From Sphingobium sp. EM0848 (lineage in GTDB: Bacteria > Pseudomonadota > Alphaproteobacteria > Sphingomonadales > Sphingomonadaceae), in the NCBI RefSeq assembly GCF_013375555.1, contig NZ_JABXWB010000001.1:1922001-1986000 (forward strand): a stretch of 64,000 nt of DNA. Reading direction: 5' to 3'. Positions 8,548 to 16,645 of the stretch are shown piece after piece. Below the pieces are notes generated by a model. That model saw only the letters and a program-made list of their open reading frames with translations. It searched no databases and was not told where the DNA came from. How positions within the stretch are numbered: the stretch's first letter is position 1; each line of letters opens with the position of its first letter. Both the position numbers and the translations under genes were made by a program.

Positions 8548-11306
8548 TGGTGGCCTCCGTATCCGCGCTGACCAGTTCGGCGCAGGCCAGCAGCTATTAT
8601 GAGGCTGATGACTATTATTCAGAGGACGGCCTTGCGCCTTCCGAATGGCAGGGCGCGGGCGCGGAGGTGCTGGGCCTGTCCGGCGAGGTAGACCGCGATC
8701 AGTTCCGCGCCTTGCTGGATGGCAGAATCGCCGATCAGCAGTTGGGCACCTTTCGCGACGGCCAGCTTGAGCATCGCCCCGGTTGGGACGTGACTTTGAG
8801 CGCGCCCAAGTCAATTTCCATCATGGCCGAGGTGGCAGGCGACCGACGGTTGATCGCCGCGCATGGCGAAGCAGTCAGAACCGCGATGGCCCATGTCGAG
8901 AAACATATGGCCGCCACCCGCGTCCGGGACGGCGGCACCGTCACTCGCGAGGCTACCGGCAATCTCATGATCGCCAGCTTTCAGCACGGCACCAGCCGCG
9001 CCCAAGACCCGCAGCTTCACACGCACAATGTCATCATGAACGCGACGCGGGACGAGGATGGCGCTTGGCGCAGCCTTGAGCCGCGCGCCATCTACCAGCT
9101 TCAAAAGCAGATCGGCGCGATCTACCGGCAGGAATTGGCCTTGAAGGCGCGCGAACTGGGCTATGAGATCGAGACGGGCAAGGACTCGCTGTTCGAGATC
9201 AAGGGCGTGCCCACCGAGGTGATGACCGCGTTCAGCACCCGCAGCGCCGAGATCGAGGCGGCATTGGCGGAACGCGGCACGTCCCGCGACACGGCCAGCG
9301 CCGTTGAGAAACAGGTCGCCACGCTCGACACCCGGCAAGCCAAGGTCGCGACCGATCATGCCTCCCTTGTTGCGGACTGGCGCGAGACGGCGAGCAAGGC
9401 CGGGTTTGGGCCAGAGGCACGTCTGGCGATGATTGAACAGGCCGAGGGCAAGGCCGCCGATCCTTCCCGTCGCGCCGATATGGATCGCGAAGCGACCATG
9501 GCGGATCGTGCCGTTGCCCATGCCGCCGATAGGCTGGGCGAACGGCAATCGGTCTTTTCCGCCGCCGCCTTGCAGGAAGAAGCCGGACGGATCGGGCTGG
9601 GCAAGATCGGTTACGCGCAGATTGGGACCGCCATAGAGGCGGCGGCGAAACAGGGCGAGTTGATCGACCGGACCTTTCAGGATCGGCGCGGCGCGGAATT
9701 TGCGGGGTTCACCACCCGCCAGAATGTCGAAACCGAATCCAAAATGCTGCGGATCGAGGTGGAAGGGCGCGGCGTGTTCGCGCCCATCGCGTCAGAACTT
9801 GCTGCCGCCAAGGCCATCGCTACCGCATCGGCACAGGCGGAACGGGCAGGTTTCGGTTGGAATGCGCATCAGCGCGCCGCCACCGAGCAGCTATTGACCA
9901 GCCGCAGTCGGATCACCGCCTTGCAGGGCTATGCAGGCACCGCCAAGACCACGACCGTCTTGGCGACCTTTGCCCGCGAGGCCGAGGCGCGCGGAATGGC
10001 GGTAACGGCATTGGCTCCCACCGCATCGGCGGCGATGGTGTTGGGCGAGGCACTGGGCACGCGCGGCGATACCGTCGCACGGCATCTGTTGTCGCCGGAG
10101 CGGCCCCAACCGGGCCAGCCCGCCGCGTGGATCGTGGACGAGGCTTCTTTATTATCCGCCCGCGATACCGCCCGGCTGTTCGACCTGGCCGACAAGCATG
10201 ATGCCCGCGTTATCCTTGTCGGCGACGTGAAGCAGCTTGGTTCAGTCGAGGCGGGCGCGGCCTTCGCCCAGTTGCAGGGTGCAGGCATGGAAACCGCGAA
10301 GCTGGGCGAGATTGTGCGGCAGACCAACGATGCAACCAAGGAGGCCGTGCTGGCGTCCATCGAGGGCGATGCCAGGAAGGCGCTGGCCGCGCTGGATAAT
10401 GGCGGCGGCCAGATCGTCGAGAATGCCGACCGCGCCGAACGCTTCGCTGCCATCGCTGAACGGTATGCGGCGCTAGACAAGGCCAGCCGCGCTCGCACCC
10501 TTGTCATCGAGCCGTCGCGCGAAGGTCGCGACGCGCTTACCGCCGACATTCGCGCCGCGCTTTCCAAATCGGGCGCACTCAACGGCCCCGCCGTCACCAT
10601 ACAGAGTCTCGCCAACAAAGGGCTGACCCGTACCGAGGCCCGTGATCCCACGAGCTACGACAAGGGCGATGTTGTCCGGTTCGCCTGCGACTATGCCGAC
10701 AAGGGCGTGACGCGCGGCGAAGCCTACAGGGTAGAGAGCATCGACCCGGCCAAAGCCGCCATCACCCTCAAATCCGAGGATGGGCACGAGGTGGATTGGC
10801 GCTTGCGGCAATGGGGTGCGGGCAAGGTGCAGACGTTCACGCCGCAGACGTTGGACCTGAAAACCGGCGATAGCATCCAGTTCACCCGCAACGACCGCGA
10901 AGCTGGCCGGATCAACGGCGGACGCGGCGAGGTAATCGCCGTGGACGAGCAGACCCGCATCGCCACCATCCAGACCGCGCAAGGCAGGACGGAAACTCTC
11001 AATCTCGATTCCTCCCGCGACCAGCATATTGCCCATGCCTATGTGGATACAGCCTTCGCCGCCCAAGGCCGCACCGCCGATCATGTGATGATCCATGCCG
11101 ACAGCCGCGCGACCAACCTTGTCGATCAGAAATCCTTTTATGTCGGCATTTCCCGCGCGAAAGAATCGGCCACCATCTTCACCAATGATCGCGGCAAGCT
11201 GGTATCCGCCATCAACGAACGCGCCGGACAGGTGCAAACCGCCATCGCGCAGGCCGTCATGGCCGCGCCAGCAGCCGACAAGGCAGCGGGGGCCGGAATG
11301 GGGTGA
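8547..11306 (+). CDS. traI: MobF-family conjugative relaxase-helicase (TraI/TrwC-like)
   Basis: This enzyme nicks oriT and unwinds the transferred strand. 919 residues from ATG 8547, which overlaps the traD stop; an earlier in-frame start lies inside traD. Catalytic tyrosines are in the N-terminal YYEADDYY (Tyr17, 18, 23, 24); the metal-binding histidines are His147, His158 and His160 (QLHTHN). A RecD2-like helicase follows: Walker A GYAGTAKT (461-468, Ala in place of the usual Gly), WIVDEASLLS, and C-terminal motifs AAQGRTADHV and FYVGISRAKE. Two-domain layout and length are normal for a complete MobF relaxase. Confidence 0.92.
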   Translation: MVASVSALTSSAQASSYYEADDYYSEDGLAPSEWQGAGAEVLGLSGEVDRDQFRALLDGRIADQQLGTFRDGQLEHRPGWDVTLSAPKSISIMAEVAGDRRLIAAHGEAVRTAMAHVEKHMAATRVRDGGTVTREATGNLMIASFQHGTSRAQDPQLHTHNVIMNATRDEDGAWRSLEPRAIYQLQKQIGAIYRQELALKARELGYEIETGKDSLFEIKGVPTEVMTAFSTRSAEIEAALAERGTSRDTASAVEKQVATLDTRQAKVATDHASLVADWRETASKAGFGPEARLAMIEQAEGKAADPSRRADMDREATMADRAVAHAADRLGERQSVFSAAALQEEAGRIGLGKIGYAQIGTAIEAAAKQGELIDRTFQDRRGAEFAGFTTRQNVETESKMLRIEVEGRGVFAPIASELAAAKAIATASAQAERAGFGWNAHQRAATEQLLTSRSRITALQGYAGTAKTTTVLATFAREAEARGMAVTALAPTASAAMVLGEALGTRGDTVARHLLSPERPQPGQPAAWIVDEASLLSARDTARLFDLADKHDARVILVGDVKQLGSVEAGAAFAQLQGAGMETAKLGEIVRQTNDATKEAVLASIEGDARKALAALDNGGGQIVENADRAERFAAIAERYAALDKASRARTLVIEPSREGRDALTADIRAALSKSGALNGPAVTIQSLANKGLTRTEARDPTSYDKGDVVRFACDYADKGVTRGEAYRVESIDPAKAAITLKSEDGHEVDWRLRQWGAGKVQTFTPQTLDLKTGDSIQFTRNDREAGRINGGRGEVIAVDEQTRIATIQTAQGRTETLNLDSSRDQHIAHAYVDTAFAAQGRTADHVMIHADSRATNLVDQKSFYVGISRAKESATIFTNDRGKLVSAINERAGQVQTAIAQAVMAAPAADKAAGAGMG

Positions 11307-11368
11307 AGCCGGGAAATATGCCGCCACCCCGCGCGGTTGGGGATGACATCCGTAGTCCGCCCCTCTAG

Positions 11369-11387
11369 TTTCCCCGTTCGGGGGAAA
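11369..11387 (+). terminator. hairpin behind the relaxase gene
   Basis: TTTCCCC and GGGGAAA pair over a GTTCG loop, about 60 bp after the relaxase stop. No U-tract follows, so termination strength is uncertain. Confidence 0.35.
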
Positions 11388-11451
11388 ACGCGGCAGGCAT
11401 CCGCCACGCGCCGCACACCCGCACCAAAGAAAACAGGACTATGGCCGCGTA

Positions 11452-14252
11452 ATGAACGCCGTTGAAATTGAAGAAGCTGTCTCCGCGCTGGCGGAACGAC
11501 CGTTCGATGCGGCGGAATTTCCGTTTCAGTTCCTTGAAGCCTTCGGCAACAAGGAAACGACAATTAAGCGCCTGCGGGCAGCCAAAGGTTCTACGAACGC
11601 TTCCGATCTTCCCGGTGCGGTCCTGCAACGCAGTAATATCCATATCGCCGTCGCCGCGCCCAGCGAGGTTTCTGCTGCCTTCGCCGCACTGAAAGCCAGC
11701 CCGGCTACCACCAAGGCCAAGGCCCAATTCATCCTCGCTACCGATGGCGACACCTTCGAGGCGGAGGATTTGGCGTCGGGGGAAACCGTCGCCTGTCAAT
11801 ATGCCGACTTCCCGAACCATTTCGGTTTCTTCCTGCCCTTGGCGGGCATCAGCACCGTCAAGCAAGTGCGCGACAGCGCCTTTGACATCCGCGCCACCGC
11901 CCGGCTCAACCGGCTCTATGTCGAATTGCTGAAAGACAACCCCGATTGGGGCAAGGCGGAGCGCCGGGCCGAGATGAATCACTTCATGGCCCGGCTGATT
12001 TTCTGTTTCTTCGCTGAGGATACCGACATCTTCCACGGTGAGGGGCTGTTTACCGCCGCCGTGGACCGGATGAGCGCCAAGGATTCCGCCAATACCCATG
12101 AGGTGATCGGCGAGATTTTCAGGGCGATGAATGTGCCGACCAAGCATGAAGGCCAACTTGATGACCGCTATCGCCGGGCGGCAGGCATCCGTTCCTGGGC
12201 CGATGTTTTTCCCTATGTGAACGGCGGGCTGTTTTCTGGCAGCTTGGAGGTGCCGCGATTCAGCCGCATTGCCCGCAGCTACCTTATCCATATCGGCAGC
12301 CTGAAATGGACCCAGATCAACCCGGATATTTTCGGCTCGATGATCCAAGCCGTCGCCGACGATGAGGAGCGCGGCGCTCTAGGGATGCACTACACCAGCC
12401 GTCCCAACATTCTGAAAGTGCTGAATCCGCTGTTTCTGGATGACTTGCGGGTGCACCTGGCCGAGGCCGACGACAATCCGCGTAAACTGCTGAACCTGCG
12501 CAACCGCATGGCGAAAATCCGGGTGTTCGATCCGGCCTGCGGTAGCGGCAATTTCCTTGTGATCGCCTACAAGGAAATGCGCGAGATTGAGGCCGAGATT
12601 AACCGGCGACGCGGCGAGGCCGAGCGGAAATCGGACATCGAGCCGACCAATTTCCGGGGCATCGAACTGCGTCCGTTCCCCGCCGAGGTAGCGCGGCTTG
12701 CGCTAATTATCGCGGAATATCAGTGCGACGTGCTGTATCGTGGGCAGCAACTTGCGCTGGCCGAGTTCCTTCCGCTCAATGCCGAAAACTGGATTACCTG
12801 CGGCTAGATTGGTTGAGCATCTGCCCGCCGACCGGGCGCGGCGGCGGTAAGATTTACGCCGATGACCTGTTTGGCGCACCACTGGACCAGACACAGGTGG
12901 ATTTCGCCAACGAGGGCGGCGAGACCTATATTTGCGGGAATCCACCCTATCTCGGTTCCACTTGGCAAGACAGAGAGCAGAAGGCCGAGTTAGAGGCGAT
13001 TTTTGCACATCGCACGAAAAGCTGGAAATCGCTCGATTACGTTGCTGGTTGGTTTATGAAGGCAGCTGACTATGGCACGCAGACCAATGCGGCGGCGGCC
13101 TTCGTTTCCACCAATTCCGTCTGCCAAGGCCAGCAGGTGCCGATCCTGTGGCCGCTAATTTTCCAGACCGGCCATGAAGTCGCCTTTGCCCACACATCAT
13201 TCAAGTGGGCGAACCTTGCCAGCCACAATGCCGGTGTGACGGTCGTCATTGTGGGCATCTCAAACCGCGTGGGCAAAGAACGGCTATTGTTCTCGGTTGC
13301 GGATGATGGAGGCTCCGTCGTCAAGGTTACCGAGAATATAAACGGATACTTGGTGCCTGGTCCAAATGTTGAAATCGCAAAATCTCCAACTCCGCTATCG
13401 TCTATAGCATCAATGGACAGGGGCAGTAGTCCCGTAGACGGGGGTCATCTTCTTCTAGAAGTTTTTGAGCTTCATCAGCTTAGATTAACGGAAAGCGAAC
13501 GCCATCGGTTTGTCAGAAGAATTTTTGGATCGATCGAATTTATCCGGGGGCTTCAAAGGTTTTGCCTGTGGATTGGTGACGAGGAGCGGAACGATGCGAT
13601 GGCAATCGAAGCGTTACGGGTTCGTATCGAATCCGTTCAGCGTATGCGCCTTGCTAGTCCAAAAGCCGCTACGCGCGACGGAGCAAACCACCCGCATCGC
13701 TTCGATGAAAAACGACAGCGGGGCGACGAGCGAATAATCACGATTCCGCGCATCTCTTCGGAGTCGAGAGAGTATCTTCCTGTTGGTATTTTGCCGCCAG
13801 GCGACATCATTACCGATCTGAATTTCGGTATCTATGATGCTCAGCTTTGGAACATGGCAATCATCGCATCACGCCTTCACCTCGTTTGGATTGCCACCGT
13901 ATGCGGCAAGATGAAAACCGATTTTCGCTATTCCAACACTCTCGGTTGGAACACCTTTCCGGTCCCGACGCTCACGGAAAAGAACAAGGCCGACCTAACC
14001 CGCTGCGCCGAGGACATTCTGTTGACCCGCGAGGTCCATTTCCCGGCCACCATCGCCGATCTCTACGACCCGCAGAAGATGCCCGCCGACCTACGCGACG
14101 CCCATGAGCGCAACGACGAGGTGCTGGAACGCATCTATATCGGGCGGCGATTCAAGAACGACACCGAACGGCTGGAAAAGCTATTCGACCTCTACACCAA
14201 AATGAGCGCGAGAGCAGGAGCGCCCAAGGCGCGCAAGGCTGGGGGCGCATGA
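11452..14252 (+). pseudogene. MmeI-like adenine DNA methyltransferase, frameshifted
   Basis: A class I SAM-dependent DNA (N6-adenine) methyltransferase of the MmeI/PglX-like type, in two frames. The first (11452-12807) has the N-terminal and spacer domains and SAM motif I, FDPACGSGNF (Asp360). The second carries catalytic motif IV, CGNPPYLG, the target-recognition domain and the C-terminal region, ending at 14252. Homology switches frame near 12804: the first frame reads ENWITCG then stops, while LDWLSICPPTG continues one base back. No PD-(D/E)xK nuclease motif of MmeI type is evident at the N-terminus, so it would modify only. The stop overlaps the next gene by ATGA. Probably inactive unless the shift is a sequencing error. 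Confidence 0.85.
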
Positions 14253-14279
14253 GTAGCCTGACCGACCTTGAAAAACGCT
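14249..14279 (+). pseudogene. 5' stub of cassette gene 2, cut off by IS110 insertion
   Basis: An ATG overlapping the methyltransferase stop (ATGA) opens a frame reading MSSLTDLEKR, ending where the IS110 element begins. Joining it to 15837 at the shared CTA gives EKRYFENLLGMASGYV in one frame. The stub is therefore the native start of the gene at 15827-16645. Confidence 0.75.
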
Positions 14280-14308
14280 AAGGAGAAACAAAACCGATTG
14301 TCTGTGGA

Positions 14309-15580
14309 TCATGGGGCCTCTGCGATTGGTTGAAGCTCGACCTGGAAGCCAAGCTTGGTGAGCTGGGCGACCAGACGCCTGGCTTTGCATTCGGCGGAGC
14401 GACGGTCGAAGTGGTCGATGCCAAGATCCTGATGTACGACGCCGTTTGTGAGCATGTGCCAGATCGCGGTGAGCATGGCGGCGGCGACCGCACAGATCGC
14501 TTTCTTGGGTCCCCGCCGGCTGCGCAAGCGGTTGAACTGCGCCTTGTAATAGCTGTCTTTCTTTTTCACGGCAGACCAGGCGCATTGGACCAGCACGGTC
14601 TTGAGCCAGCGCCCGCCCTTGCGCAGGTGCGAGGATTTGCGCTTGCCGGCGCTCTCATTCTGCCCCGGACACAGCCCGGCCCAGGCGACAAAATGCCCGG
14701 CGGTGGCAAAGCGGCTCATGTCGGTGCCGGTTTCCGCCAGGATGCTGGTGGCCGACAGGGTGCTGATGCCCGGCATCGTGTTGAGAAGATGGATCAGGGA
14801 TCGAAAGGTGGCTCGCCCGGGCGCCACCTGCTGGTCCATGGCAGCGATTGCGGCATCAACTGCCCGATCGATCTCGATGATCGCCTTGTCCAGCGCGTCA
14901 TACTGCTCGAGGTAGAGCCTGAGCATGAAACAGTGATGATCGGTCAGCCGCCCATGCAGCGCATCATACAGATGTTTGGGAGTGGCCTTGACCCGTCCAT
15001 CGGCCAGGGCCGCCAGCCTGGCCGGATTGCGGATCCCGGCGATCATCGCTTCGATCATCCGGCGGCCCGACACGCCCATGATGTCGCTGATTACCGAATC
15101 CAGTTTGATATTGGCCTCTTCCAACGTCTTCTGGATCCGCTGGGTGTGGCGGGTCTGCTCCTGGATCAGCTGCTTGCGCATGCGCATCAGCGAACGCAGC
15201 TCCTGCGTCGCCTGGTCGGGAACGAAGCTCGCCCGGATCAGGCCACAGGCGACCAGATCGGCAATCCAGGTCGCGTCATTGACGTCGGTCTTGCGGCCCG
15301 GAACATTCTTGATGTGCGCGGCATTGGCCAGGATCAGATCGAAGGGGCCCTCGCTCAGGATATTCCACACCGGCTTCCAGTAGACCCCGGTCGCCTCCAT
15401 CGCGACATGGCTACAGCCTGAGTCCGTCAGCCACGCCAGCAAGGACGACAGGCCCGCCGTCGTGGTCTCGAAGGACTGGCATTCCCGGCTTGTCTTGCCC
15501 TCCGACGCCAGGCGTACACAGCCCACGATCATCGCTTTGTGTACATCCAGACCAGCGACACGTTCGTGCATGATCTCCAT
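14309..15580 (-). CDS. IS110-family transposase (DEDD recombinase)
   Basis: A 423-residue RNA-guided recombinase of IS110 type. The RuvC-like DEDD residues are visible in GLDVHKAM, MEATGVYWKP and KTDVNDATWIADL. The C-terminal Tnp20 domain contains LLNTMPGIS and the catalytic serine in GQNESAGKRKS. A GAGGAGAG ribosome site precedes the start at 15580; a second Met (MHERV) is three codons on. The length is full and nothing looks broken, so the element is likely active. Confidence 0.92.
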   Translation of the reverse strand: MEIMHERVAGLDVHKAMIVGCVRLASEGKTSRECQSFETTTAGLSSLLAWLTDSGCSHVAMEATGVYWKPVWNILSEGPFDLILANAAHIKNVPGRKTDVNDATWIADLVACGLIRASFVPDQATQELRSLMRMRKQLIQEQTRHTQRIQKTLEEANIKLDSVISDIMGVSGRRMIEAMIAGIRNPARLAALADGRVKATPKHLYDALHGRLTDHHCFMLRLYLEQYDALDKAIIEIDRAVDAAIAAMDQQVAPGRATFRSLIHLLNTMPGISTLSATSILAETGTDMSRFATAGHFVAWAGLCPGQNESAGKRKSSHLRKGGRWLKTVLVQCAWSAVKKKDSYYKAQFNRLRSRRGPKKAICAVAAAMLTAIWHMLTNGVVHQDLGIDHFDRRSAECKARRLVAQLTKLGFQVELQPIAEAP

Positions 15581-15836
15581 CGAGACTCTCCTCTCACCAG
15601 TGCCGCCAGCGTGGGGACCTCACCGAAAAGAACTCTAAGGAACGCGCTCCAGGAACATGGCTGCTCCCTGGCGCCAATGGGGGTGATCGAGGCGCCCCGG
15701 GTCCAAACTACTTTACGGGCTCTCCAGCACCATAGCAAAAAGCAACCTCCGTGCTGACGACGTCGACATAATATCGCGCGGAGCGCAGCCCGACCAGTTT
15801 CAGTTAAGGGGGTCAGCCAAAGGCTGGTGCCGAACT
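15581..15836 (-). ncRNA. candidate IS110 bridge RNA region
   Basis: This non-coding stretch lies between the element's left end and the transposase start. On the transposase strand it can fold into several GC stems: GCCCG/CGGGGC around a 15-nt loop, GGCGCC/GGCGCC and CCAGG/CCTGG. The first loop contains AAAGTAG (plus strand CTACTTT, 15708-15714), identical to the target half plus core at 15835-15841. Further on, TCCTTAG (plus strand CTAAGGA, 15635-15641) is identical to the element's other terminus at 14278-14284. This is the pattern expected for target and donor guides. The exact ends of the RNA are not known. Confidence 0.65.
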
Positions 15837-16645
15837 ACTTTGAAAACTTGCTTGGAATGGCGAGCGGCTATGTTCTGGACTACACCGACCAGACCTTTGC
15901 TGAGTTTTTCAACCGCTACCGTATCCAGATTCACGGCGCGAAATACCAAAGCTACGGCAGCTCGAAAGCCAAGAAGCTCCGTTCCTTTTGGGAACAAGAG
16001 CTGGACGCCGTTGTGAGTAAGGTCTTGTCCGAATTGCTGGACGCCTACGAGACGGTGTGCACGCTCAACGGCCAGCAAACCGACACCGTTGTTCTCGGCA
16101 AGGCACGGGCCATTGTCGCCCGGCTTGAAGGCAAGCCCGTGCCGACTCCGGCCACCACGGCTCAGACCGTAGATGACTTTCTGCACAGTGAGTTCACGAT
16201 TCCAAATATCCAGAAACTCCCCGTCGAGGCCCTAGCAATCCCGATCATCGAGAGCCGCTTGGCCGAGGCTCGGACAGCTATGGGGGCTGGCGCGTATCTA
16301 TCGACCATTCTGCTATGCGGAAGCGTGCTTGAAGCTGTCTTGCTTGGAGCCGCACAGAAGGAACCGGCCCGCTTCAATCGGGCGACGGCCAGCCCTAAGG
16401 CTGCGGATGGAACCGTGCGGCGGTTTCACGAATGGAATCTCGCCCAATTCATCGACGCAGCCACCGAGATTGACTTGCTCAAACCCGATGTAAAGAAATT
16501 CAGCCACGGTTTGCGCGAGTTCCGCAACTACATCCATCCATACGAACAAATGGCCTCCGGCTTTACGCCGGACCAACATACGGCCAAGGTTTGCTTTCAG
16601 GTTTTGAAGGCGGCGCTGGCTAGTGTCGCGGGGGAAAGACAATGA
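15827..16645 (+). CDS. cassette gene 2: possible HEPN-like protein, N-terminus displaced by IS110
   Basis: 272 residues from a GTG at 15827 inside the IS end; native coding begins at 15837. The native protein would start MSSLTDLEKRYFENLLG from 14249. The N-terminal part is an all-helical domain (YVLDYTDQTFAEFF, KLRSFWEQE); the C-terminal part includes FSHGLREFRNYIHPYEQ, an Arg-X6-His arrangement like that of HEPN ribonucleases or their inactive relatives. AAAGG precedes the GTG, so a near-full protein could still be made. It overlaps the helicase start by ATGA. The family is not one I can name; the HEPN reading is inference. Confidence 0.7.
   Translation: MPNYFENLLGMASGYVLDYTDQTFAEFFNRYRIQIHGAKYQSYGSSKAKKLRSFWEQELDAVVSKVLSELLDAYETVCTLNGQQTDTVVLGKARAIVARLEGKPVPTPATTAQTVDDFLHSEFTIPNIQKLPVEALAIPIIESRLAEARTAMGAGAYLSTILLCGSVLEAVLLGAAQKEPARFNRATASPKAADGTVRRFHEWNLAQFIDAATEIDLLKPDVKKFSHGLREFRNYIHPYEQMASGFTPDQHTAKVCFQVLKAALASVAGERQ

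Larger units (their letters stand above)
14280..15836 (-). mobile_element. IS110-family insertion sequence
   Basis: About 1.56 kb with a single transposase on the minus strand, no inverted-repeat ends and no ordinary target duplication, as is normal for IS110. The junctions share a CTA trinucleotide (14278-14280 and 15835-15837), which is the recombination core. Removing the element and keeping one core restores the frame of the interrupted gene. The non-coding DNA lies on the transposase 5' side (15581-15836), as in IS110-group elements that carry a bridge RNA. Confidence 0.88.

Noticed and set aside
11452..11800. MmeI-type nuclease motif at the N-terminus of the methyltransferase
   Set aside because: The expected D-X9-ExK arrangement is not seen; only an acidic stretch without the Lys is present.
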